Shown here in pieces: positions 15,067-21,108 of a DNA stretch of 21,108 nucleotides. Each line of letters opens with the position of its first letter. Within the stretch, counting starts at the first letter, position 1. The notes under the pieces are model-generated. The model made no database searches, was not told the DNA's origin, and saw only the letters and a list, made by a program, of their open reading frames with translations. The stretch is from positions 1-21,108 of the forward strand of contig JAEWMH010000201.1 in assembly GCA_023393235.1 (NCBI GenBank), given 5' to 3'. The position numbers were made by a program, and so were the translations under genes. Source of the stretch: Bacillota bacterium. Its GTDB lineage: Bacteria > Bacillota > Bacilli > Paenibacillales > NBRC-103111.

Positions 15067-15110
15067 ACAGAAAAGAGCCTTCCGCCGGTAAGCGGGAGGC
15101 TCCGTTTCTT
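15067..15110 (-). terminator. Terminator of the doxX-family gene
   Basis: GAGCCTTCCGC (15075-15085), loop CGGTAA and GCGGGAGGCTC (15092-15102) form an 11-bp stem with one wobble pair. On the minus strand it is followed by TTTT (15071-15074). The other side is CGTTTCTTTT, so it may work both ways. Confidence 0.85.
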
Positions 15111-15135
15111 TTATGAGTTCCGGGATAGCTCCCGG

Positions 15136-15663
15136 TTACACATTCGACTGTTGTTGTTTGTAGCCGGGGCCGGGCTTCAGGCGCAGCCACTTTCTGATGT
15201 AAGGCAGAACGTAGTAGTCAGCACCGAACTTGCCTGCATTTGCACCAGCTACCATGATGATAACGCCCCAGAGAATCAGCCAGGGGTTGGAGGAAACTGT
15301 ACCGGCCAGCAGGAACATGAAATTCATCAGGACGCCGAAGAAAGCGGCAGCGGTAGTGAGGCAGCCCAGAATCAGGCCCAGACCTACCAGGAATTCTCCC
15401 CACGGAATCAGGACCTTGAAGATTCCCGCATTGGGCAAGGCGAAGTTATCCAGGAATGCGACATACGTGGGATACAGCTTGTTTTGTGTTCCGGTTTCGA
15501 GTACCGGCTTGGCGATGGCGTTCTTCAGGAAGCCTGATGCATCGAAGGTACCGCCTGTGATTTTTTCCCAGCCGTGATGCATCCAATCCCAGCCGATGTA
15601 CAGTCTGATCAGCAAAAGCGCTCCAGCTGCGTACACATTTTCTCTCAAGAATTTGACGATCAT
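15136..15663 (-). CDS. DoxX family membrane protein
   Basis: Small membrane protein (175 aa) with about four membrane helices (about 12-30, 85-105, 105-127, 128-147), the DoxX/SURF4-like layout. Seen: LLLIRLYIGWDWMHHGWEKI near the N terminus, IPWGEFLVGLGLILG and LWGVIIMVAGANAGKFGADY; the C terminus is basic. DoxX relatives include the small subunit of thiosulfate:quinone oxidoreductase and CatD-type proteins tied to redox stress; the exact role here is unknown. The start ATG at 15663 follows AAAGGGAGAGATCGGAT. It is monocistronic, with its own regulated-looking promoter and terminator, next to the hydrogenase maturation genes. Confidence 0.88.
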   Translation of the reverse strand: MIVKFLRENVYAAGALLLIRLYIGWDWMHHGWEKITGGTFDASGFLKNAIAKPVLETGTQNKLYPTYVAFLDNFALPNAGIFKVLIPWGEFLVGLGLILGCLTTAAAFFGVLMNFMFLLAGTVSSNPWLILWGVIIMVAGANAGKFGADYYVLPYIRKWLRLKPGPGYKQQQSNV

Positions 15664-15699
15664 ATCCGATCTCTCCCTTTGAATAGGTTGTTTTTCCTA

Positions 15700-15735
15700 T
15701 GTGACAATATTAACATCATGTGAAATGAATCACAA
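15700..15735 (-). promoter_or_regulatory. doxX promoter overlapped by two Fnr/Rex-like palindromes
   Basis: Promoter on the minus strand: TTGTGA (15730-15735), 17-bp spacer, TAATAT (15707-15712) with an extended TG just before. A perfect TGTGA-N6-TCACA palindrome (15719-15734) covers the -35 and spacer. A second site, TGTGA-N6-TAACA on the plus strand (15700-15715, one mismatch), covers the -10 and start. Centres are 19 bp apart. The first also resembles the Rex box TTGTGAA-N4-TTCACAA (16 of 18 counting the free bases). Position over the core promoter suggests repression. A second TATAAT lies upstream at 15763-15768. Confidence 0.65.
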
Positions 15736-15864
15736 CAACTAAAATGGAATGTTCAAATTTTGATTATAAAGATGTGTCAGTATGTTGAACAACTCTTTGA
15801 AAGTATTCTTTTTTAGCACATAGTAATTTTTAAACAGTTTTCATTGTTATGACGCTGGGTATGA
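15736..15864. other. AT-rich spacer between hypE and the doxX promoter
   Basis: No gene is seen. On the minus strand it holds the end of the hyp transcript, without a convincing terminator hairpin, and a possible upstream promoter with TATAAT at 15763-15768. The hyp transcript may therefore run into doxX. Confidence 0.4.
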
Positions 15865-16881
15865 TCAGCAGATACGGGGCAGCATGCTTCCTGCCAGCCT
15901 ATACAGCCGCCTGGTGGAGCCAAAGGGCGTCCGGATGAGGAGCTGGCCCTTTTCCCGGCCGGTGACCATTCCGACCAAACAGGCATTCCTCCCCTCAGGA
16001 AAATGCCGCAGGGCATCCAGCACCGCAGGAACATCCCGGGTTGGCAGGATCAGTACGGCCTTGCCCTCATTGGCCAAATACAGAGGATCGAAGCCCATCA
16101 GCTCACAGGCTCCCTCCACCTCGGGCTTAACCGGAAGCAGCTCCTCTTCCAGCTCCACCGTCAGACTGTAGTCCTCGCAGATTTCCGCCAGAGCCGTAGC
16201 CAACCCGCCCCGGGTGGGATCCCTTAGAATGCGGATTTCCGCCGAAGCTTGCCTGGCCTTCTGCAGCATGGGAAAAAGGGTCGCACAGTCGGAGGGAATC
16301 TCCGACATCAGGCCCAGCTCCTCCCTGGCCGTCAGGACGGCGATGCCATGATCTCCGAGAGTGCCGGTAACCACTACGGCATCCCCTGTCTCAATGAGCT
16401 GCGGCAGGAGCTCAGCGCCGGGCTCCACCACCCCGATGCCTGTGGTGTTGATAAACATGCCGTCGCAGTCCCCTTGTCCCACTACCTTCGTATCGCCTGC
16501 CACCACCCTGATGCCGGAGACGGCGGCTTCCTTGGCCATCGACCTGCAGATGGTCCGGAGTTGCTCCACAGGAAGCCCCTCCTCCAAAATAAAGGACACG
16601 GTCAAATACAAGGGCACCGCCCCGCTGACCGCCAAATCATTGACGGTTCCCGCCACTGCCAGCTTACCGATATCCCCCCCGGGGAAAAACAGCGGCTTGA
16701 TCACAAAGCTGTCTGTGGTGACAGCCAGCTTGCCCGCAGGCGGGACAGGCAGCAGTGCTGCGTCCCCCAAGGGCTCCCGGCTTTCCGTTCCCGTGAGGGC
16801 GGGAAGAATCACCCCGTTAAGCAGCCTGTGGGCAGCCTCTCCCCCGTCCCCGTGGGACATGTTGATGCGATCTGCTTCCAT
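15865..16881 (-). CDS. hypE: Hydrogenase maturation protein HypE
   Basis: 338-aa member of the PurM/ThiL-like ATPases. It dehydrates the carbamoyl group received from HypF on its C-terminal cysteine to a thiocyanate, the source of the cyanide ligands of the NiFe site. Seen: GDAALLPVPPAGKLAVTTDS, PLFFPGGDIGKLAVAGTVND in the ATP-binding part, GDTKVVGQGDCDGMFINTTG, RDPTRGGLATALAEI, ANEGKAVLIL, and the hallmark terminal PRIC with the reactive cysteine last. Start: ATG at 16881, nine bases after GGGAGGG. An ATG at 16890 overlapping the hypD stop (ATGA) is possible but is immediately next to the ribosome binding site. Last gene of the hyp cluster. Confidence 0.97.
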   Translation of the reverse strand: MEADRINMSHGDGGEAAHRLLNGVILPALTGTESREPLGDAALLPVPPAGKLAVTTDSFVIKPLFFPGGDIGKLAVAGTVNDLAVSGAVPLYLTVSFILEEGLPVEQLRTICRSMAKEAAVSGIRVVAGDTKVVGQGDCDGMFINTTGIGVVEPGAELLPQLIETGDAVVVTGTLGDHGIAVLTAREELGLMSEIPSDCATLFPMLQKARQASAEIRILRDPTRGGLATALAEICEDYSLTVELEEELLPVKPEVEGACELMGFDPLYLANEGKAVLILPTRDVPAVLDALRHFPEGRNACLVGMVTGREKGQLLIRTPFGSTRRLYRLAGSMLPRIC

Positions 16882-16886
16882 GTTGG

Positions 16887-18038
16887 TCATCCCTCCCGGC
16901 TGTATGCATATTCCGCTGCGCAAGCGCCCTCCGCCGATACCATACACGGCCCGACGGGCTGATACGGCGTGCAGCTTCTGCCGAACAGCCCGCAGCGCGA
17001 CGGGGGGATCAGCCCGCGGATCACATCTCCGCAGCGGCAGCCCGTAGGTTTCGGCGCAGGTCCCGGCGGGAGCGGGAAACGCTCGGCGGCATCCAAACCG
17101 GCGAATTCAGGCCGGATGGACATGCCGCTGTCCGCAATGGGACCGATCCCCCGCCACAGGGCCGCAGAGGGCCGGAAGTAGCGGTCCATCACGGCCAGGG
17201 CTGCAGGATTGCCTCCAGTTGTCACCACGGAAGCATAGTCATTGCGGATGGCGGCATTGCCCTCTGCCGCCAGCTCCAGCAGCCGGTGGATGCCGCCGGC
17301 CAGCTCCAGGGGCTCGAAGCCGCTGATGACCCCGGGCAGACCGTATTCGTCGGCCAGAAAGCCGAAGGCTTGGCTTCCCGTCACCATCGCCACATGGCCG
17401 GGAAGCAGGAAACCGTCCAGCTGCACCTCCTTGAGCTCCAGCAGATGCCGCAGCACCGGCTCCACCCGCTTGGCGGATACCCGCATGCTGAAATTGGCCA
17501 GCCCGCGCCTCTCCGCCTCCATCAGCGCCGCTCCCAGAACGGGCAGGGTGGTTTCAAAGCCGATGCCCAGGAAAATGATCTCCCGGCCGGGTTGGGCGGC
17601 AGCCAGCTCTACCGCAGCCATCGGCCCGTAAACCACCCGCACATCCATTCCTTCGGCCCGTGCCCCCAGGAGGGTGCCGTTTGAGCCCGGAACCCGCATC
17701 ATATCGCCGAAGGTGCATACCGTGCGGTTGTCCCCCCGGGCAACGGCGATCATGGCGTCAATGTCCGCTTGATCCGTCACGCACACGGGACAGCCGGGAC
17801 CCGAGAGAAGCCGGACATGGCCCTGAAGGCTTTTGCGCAGGCCTGACTTGGCCAGGGCCATGGTATGGGAGCCGCAGACCTCCATCAGCACGGGCTCGCG
17901 GCCATGTTCGGCGGCGAAGGTGTCCGCCAGGGAGAGAATCCCCTTCAGGAGTCCTTCATGGAGGGGTCTGCCGGAGGAAATCCCTGTGGAATACCTGCCC
18001 TGACGATCACCGGGAAGCATCTGCCGCATCTCGTGCAT
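16887..18038 (-). CDS. hypD: Hydrogenase maturation protein HypD
   Basis: 383-aa iron-sulfur protein. With HypC it forms the scaffold on which the Fe(CN)2CO unit of NiFe hydrogenase is built. Seen: VCGSHTMALAKSGLR with Cys55, GPGCPVCVTDQ with Cys83 and Cys86 (thiol redox pair), FGDMMRVPGS, IFLGIGFETT, LLPGHVAMVTG, and the C-terminal cysteines for the 4Fe-4S cluster in CRCGDVIRG, RCGLFGRSCTP and EGACAAEY. Start: ATG at 18038 has GGAGG 10 bp upstream; the TTG at 18041 is disfavoured. It overlaps the end of hypC by 32 bp and leads into hypE. Confidence 0.97.
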   Translation of the reverse strand: MHEMRQMLPGDRQGRYSTGISSGRPLHEGLLKGILSLADTFAAEHGREPVLMEVCGSHTMALAKSGLRKSLQGHVRLLSGPGCPVCVTDQADIDAMIAVARGDNRTVCTFGDMMRVPGSNGTLLGARAEGMDVRVVYGPMAAVELAAAQPGREIIFLGIGFETTLPVLGAALMEAERRGLANFSMRVSAKRVEPVLRHLLELKEVQLDGFLLPGHVAMVTGSQAFGFLADEYGLPGVISGFEPLELAGGIHRLLELAAEGNAAIRNDYASVVTTGGNPAALAVMDRYFRPSAALWRGIGPIADSGMSIRPEFAGLDAAERFPLPPGPAPKPTGCRCGDVIRGLIPPSRCGLFGRSCTPYQPVGPCMVSAEGACAAEYAYSREG

Positions 18039-18246
18039 CAACGATCCGCCTCCATTCCTCCATGCTCTCCTCCGCTGCCTGGCGGTCTACAGTACTCATG
18101 GCCTGCCCGGCATGGACGATGACGAATTCACCCAGCTTGACCTCCGGGACGAAGATAATCCCCACCTTCATCCGGGTTCCCATACAATCCACAATGGCGG
18201 CATAGCCGTCTATCTCCACAATCTGAGCGGGTACGCCCACACACAT
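18007..18246 (-). CDS. hypC: Hydrogenase maturation chaperone HypC
   Basis: 79-aa chaperone of the HypC/HupF family. It binds HypD and delivers the iron unit to the hydrogenase large subunit. Seen: N terminus MCVGVPAQIV, where Cys2 is the essential residue after Met removal, and GEFVIVHAGQAMSTVD with the OB-fold core. Length is normal (75-90). The frame is open to 18315, but the ATG at 18246 has AAGGAGGG at the right distance and is set by the needed Cys2. It overlaps hypD and lies 93 bp after hypF. Confidence 0.96.
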   Translation of the reverse strand: MCVGVPAQIVEIDGYAAIVDCMGTRMKVGIIFVPEVKLGEFVIVHAGQAMSTVDRQAAEESMEEWRRIVDARDAADASR

Positions 18247-18339
18247 CGGTTTTCCCTCCTTGTTACCACTTTCGGCAGGCAGAATGCTCCGGCTGCGTGG
18301 TGTGTTTCCGCGCACAAACGGATCGCTCTGTCCAACGCT

Positions 18340-20928
18340 TCAGTCTGTGCCTCTACCGTTCCTGTTTGCGCCGGCTCCCGCATAAGCCGCAACTAGCAGC
18401 TGCCCCAGGGCTAACCCGCCGTCCCCCGCAGGCACCTGCCGGTGCCGGTAAGGCTCAAGCCCCCGGTCCTTCAGGAGGGCAGGAATCCGCCGCAGCAAAT
18501 AAGGGTTATGGAAGGAGCCTCCTGAGAGCATGACCTTAGGAATACACGCCGCGGTCAGTCCATCCTTTTCCAGGCACCGCTGCAAAAGCTCTACAGCGGC
18601 CCGGGCTGCCGTTTCGTGAAACCGGAGCGCCAACTCTTGGGGCGGCGAACCTGCCAGCCTCTTCTCTACAATCTGGAGGAGAGCCTCCGACATATCCAGC
18701 TCCAGTGCCTCGGTTTCCCCTTTGTCCCGGATGGCATAGCCGAACGGCTTGACGGTGTTGAATCCGTCCGCATCAGCAAAGTCCGCCATCTCGGAGAGCC
18801 GGATAGCCGCTTCACCGTCATAGCCGGACACGGCAACCAGACCCAGGATGGCGGACACAGCGTCAAACAGTCTGCCGCAGGTGCCGGCCGTTGGACTGTT
18901 CATCCCGGTGGCGGCCATTCTGCCGAGCACCGCCAGCTCCATACTTTTGCCGGGGAACAGCTGCGCTGCCCAAGCAGGCCCCTGTTCGGGAAAAAGCGCC
19001 GTCAGCATCCCTGCGGCATTCCGCCAGGGCTCCCGCACCGCCTTTTCCCCGCCGGGCAGAGGGGTATAGCGCAGATGGCCCAGCCGCCGCCAGCCGGATG
19101 CGCTGCCGGCCAGAATCTCGAAGCCCCAAATGCTGCCGTCCGGCCCGAAGCCGGTGCCATCCAGAATAATGCCGTAGACTTCTTCCTCCGGGGACAATCC
19201 GTTGTCTGCCATACATGAAACCAGATGGGCGTGATGATGCTGGACCCCCACGGGCTCAAGGCCCATCTCCCGGCTTAGCCGTCCGGTTTCATAGCCGGGA
19301 TGCAGGTCCGCCGCTGTTTGCTGCGGGTCAGTTCCCAGCAGCCTGGAGAAGTGGGCCAGCTCCTTCTTCCAATGCTCCTGGGTCTCCACACTGCCCATAT
19401 CGCCGATGTGGGGGCCGATAAAAATCTGATTGCCTCTGCCTAGGGCGAAAGTGTTCTTCTGCTGCCCGCCCAAGGCGGCCCGCCCGGTTACATCAACGAG
19501 AGCCGTCAGCGGATCAGGCGCGTAACCCCTGGACCGGCGGAGGATATCCGTTTGCCCGGCCACCACCTGAATGACGGAGTCGTCCAGCGGGTGAAGAATT
19601 TCACGATCATGGGCAAGCACATAATCGGCGATACCCGCCAGGTAGTCGAAGGCCTCCTCATCCCGGTACAAAATGGGCTGGCCGGAAGGGTTGGCGCTGG
19701 TCATCACAAGAAAGGGCAGCTCTTCCATCAGCAGCACATGCAGCGGGGTGTAGGGCAGCATCATCCCTACAGTAGCCATTCCCGGCGCCACACTCTCCGC
19801 CAAAGGCCACGCCTCCGCCTTGCGGGCGATGACGATAGGCGCCTCGGGCGAGCGGAGCAGCCGCAGCTCTTGGCTGCCCAGCACGGCTGCCCGGCGGGCG
19901 GTCTCCGCATCCGCCGCCATGACCGCAAGCGGCCGCGTGGGCCGCCGCTTGCGCTGCCGCAGGCGGGCGACCGCCGCTTCGCTTTCGGCGTCGCAGGCCA
20001 AGTGATAGCCGCCGATGCCCTTCACGGCGACAATGGCGCCCTGGCGCAGCAGCTTGGCGCACCACTGGACCGCCTCGTCGGCCACCGCCAGAGGCCGACG
20101 CACTCCTTGCTGCCCGGCACTAGCGATGCCCAGGCCCGCCGGTTCGGCTGCCTTTGCTCCTGCCATCCCCGCTGGCTTCTTGGTCGCCTCGTCCATGGCG
20201 TACAGCGCAAGGCGCGGTCCGCACTCCGGACAGGCGATAGGCTGGGCATGGTGGCGCCGGTCCGCCACATTCCCGTACTCCTCCCGACAGGAGGGGCACA
20301 TGGGGAACCCGCTCATGGAGGTATACGGCCGGTCGTAAGGCAGCTCACGGATAATGGTATAACGGGGGCCGCATTGGGTGCAGGTGATAAACGGGTACCG
20401 GTAGCGCCGGTTGGCCGGGTCCTTCAGCTCCGCCAGGCAATCGAGGCATATGCCTGCATCCACAGGGATCACCAGGGAGGAGGCTCCCTCCCGGCTGCTC
20501 TCCACGATGCGGAAGCCCAAGCGCCCTTCCACCGGCAGCAGTACCGCCCGGATTTCATCCACCCGGGCCAGCCGGGGAGCCTCCCGGCGGATGGCCGCCA
20601 GGAGTTCCTGGAGCGCAGGGGCCGCTCCTTCCGCCTCCAGACGAATGCCATCCATATTATTCTGGACGGTGCCGCTTATGGCGTAACGCTCCGCGAGACC
20701 AAACAGGAAAGGCCGGAACCCCACACCCTGAACTCTGCCCTTCACGGTAATGAGCAGCGCCGCTGTAGCGTCATGTTCTTTTCCGTCCGAAGCAGATGCA
20801 GTTGCTTTCCCTAATATCCCGGCAGCATACTCGGCTCCCCGCCTCAGCCCGGCTGCTCCAGCGCTGCTTCTGCCTCTGCCTGAACACTCCTGATCTCCGC
20901 AAGCCTGGCCTCGATCCATGCCCTCCAC
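18340..20928 (-). CDS. hypF: Carbamoyltransferase HypF
   Basis: Carbamoyl phosphate-converting enzyme that makes a carbamoyl adenylate and passes carbamoyl to HypE. Domains in order: acylphosphatase with GRVQGVGFRP (64-73); two zinc knuckles with Cys161/164/183/186 and Cys211/214/233/236; a YrdC-like domain with VKGIGGYHLACDA; a Kae1-like domain with QHHHAHLVSCM and, near the end, GGSFHNPYLLRRIP. At 862 aa it is about 100 longer than usual: about 55 extra residues before the acylphosphatase domain and an Ala/Gly-rich linker of about 25-30 (about 245-285). Start uncertain: the in-frame choices GTG 20928 and ATG 20919 overlap hypB by about 80 bp, and no closer in-frame start has a ribosome binding site. 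GTG 20928 is given as the outer limit. Confidence 0.93.
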   Translation of the reverse strand: MEGMDRGQACGDQECSGRGRSSAGAAGLRRGAEYAAGILGKATASASDGKEHDATAALLITVKGRVQGVGFRPFLFGLAERYAISGTVQNNMDGIRLEAEGAAPALQELLAAIRREAPRLARVDEIRAVLLPVEGRLGFRIVESSREGASSLVIPVDAGICLDCLAELKDPANRRYRYPFITCTQCGPRYTIIRELPYDRPYTSMSGFPMCPSCREEYGNVADRRHHAQPIACPECGPRLALYAMDEATKKPAGMAGAKAAEPAGLGIASAGQQGVRRPLAVADEAVQWCAKLLRQGAIVAVKGIGGYHLACDAESEAAVARLRQRKRRPTRPLAVMAADAETARRAAVLGSQELRLLRSPEAPIVIARKAEAWPLAESVAPGMATVGMMLPYTPLHVLLMEELPFLVMTSANPSGQPILYRDEEAFDYLAGIADYVLAHDREILHPLDDSVIQVVAGQTDILRRSRGYAPDPLTALVDVTGRAALGGQQKNTFALGRGNQIFIGPHIGDMGSVETQEHWKKELAHFSRLLGTDPQQTAADLHPGYETGRLSREMGLEPVGVQHHHAHLVSCMADNGLSPEEEVYGIILDGTGFGPDGSIWGFEILAGSASGWRRLGHLRYTPLPGGEKAVREPWRNAAGMLTALFPEQGPAWAAQLFPGKSMELAVLGRMAATGMNSPTAGTCGRLFDAVSAILGLVAVSGYDGEAAIRLSEMADFADADGFNTVKPFGYAIRDKGETEALELDMSEALLQIVEKRLAGSPPQELALRFHETAARAAVELLQRCLEKDGLTAACIPKVMLSGGSFHNPYLLRRIPALLKDRGLEPYRHRQVPAGDGGLALGQLLVAAYAGAGANRNGRGTD

Positions 20929-21108
20929 AGCTCCATTCCTTCCCCGGTGCGGGCCGACAACGGGATCAGCGCCGAATCCGGGTTCATGTGAGACAGATCC
21001 TCACGGGCCGCCTCCACGCTGAAATCCACATACGGGAGAAGATCAATTTTGTTCAGGAGCACCAAACCGGTCCGCATAAACAAGGTGGGGTATTTGGGTA
21101 TCTTGTCA
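20844..21108 (-). CDS. hypB: Hydrogenase nickel incorporation GTPase HypB, C-terminal part
   Basis: Only the last 88 residues are inside the window; the gene continues past the right edge. Seen: KYPTLFMRTGLVLLNKIDLLPYVDF with the NKID guanine-specificity motif (given in two joined parts: KYPTLFMRTGLVLL and NKIDLLPYVDF), then PLSARTGEGMELW with the SAR element. HypB is the SIMIBI-class GTPase that, with HypA, inserts nickel. The visible part has no frameshift. The ATG-like starts inside it are not real starts. Its end overlaps the extended hypF frame. Confidence 0.95.
   Translation of the reverse strand, partial: DKIPKYPTLFMRTGLVLLNKIDLLPYVDFSVEAAREDLSHMNPDSALIPLSARTGEGMELWRAWIEARLAEIRSVQAEAEAALEQPG

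Noticed and set aside
19552..20814. 420-aa open frame on the plus strand opposite hypF
   Set aside because: Antisense to hypF, whose zinc-finger and YrdC motifs are intact; composition typical of GC-rich shadow frames.

Overview
The window looks like chromosomal DNA of a fairly GC-rich Gram-positive of the Bacillales, most likely Paenibacillaceae. This is an inference from the mix of genes: a YesM-type sensor kinase, a split glycine dehydrogenase (gcvPA/gcvPB) behind a tandem glycine riboswitch, KtrB, a DUF2264 protein, futalosine-pathway menaquinone genes, NiFe-hydrogenase maturation genes, strong AGGAGG ribosome binding sites and sigma-A promoters. No phage, transposase, CRISPR, rRNA or tRNA was found. 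Most genes are on the minus strand. Only ktrB and the DUF2264 gene are on the plus strand. 

Layout, left to right. (1) 4-1797: YesM-family histidine kinase with its own promoter. (2) 1976-3562: gamma-glutamyltransferase-family hydrolase ending at a clear terminator; its expected nucleophile threonine reads as serine. (3) 3563-4114: gene-poor gap with a Fur-like site, a polypyrimidine repeat tract and the gcv operon terminator. (4) 4115-9219, minus strand: glycine cleavage operon gcvT-gcvPA-gcvPB-gcvH, led by a promoter, a two-aptamer glycine riboswitch and a conditional terminator. A 182-bp palindromic repeat lies between gcvPB and gcvH. (5) 9247-12018, plus strand: ktrB and a DUF2264 protein, each with a good promoter, ending at a bidirectional terminator. 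(6) 12105-14852, minus strand: AI-2E-family transporter, then mqnD and mqnB, which overlap by one base. (7) 14911-15044: second copy of the palindromic repeat. (8) 15067-15735: DoxX-family membrane protein with a terminator and a promoter overlapped by two TGTGA palindromes. (9) 15865-21108, minus strand: hypB(partial)-hypF-hypC-hypD-hypE, the NiFe hydrogenase maturation cluster, with overlapping or closely spaced genes. 

How the genes work together. GcvT, GcvPA/PB and GcvH are the glycine-specific parts of one enzyme system, apparently switched on by glycine through the riboswitch. HypB, F, C, D and E build and insert the Fe(CN)2CO and nickel parts of a NiFe hydrogenase whose structural genes lie outside the window. 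MqnB and MqnD are two steps of menaquinone synthesis; menaquinone is the usual electron acceptor for uptake hydrogenases, so a respiratory link is plausible but not shown. The most unusual structure is the palindromic element present twice (near 4615-4796 and 14911-15044). Its half-units sit at exactly matching distances (50 bp within an arm, 79 bp across the inner palindrome), which points to a dispersed family of structured intergenic repeats.
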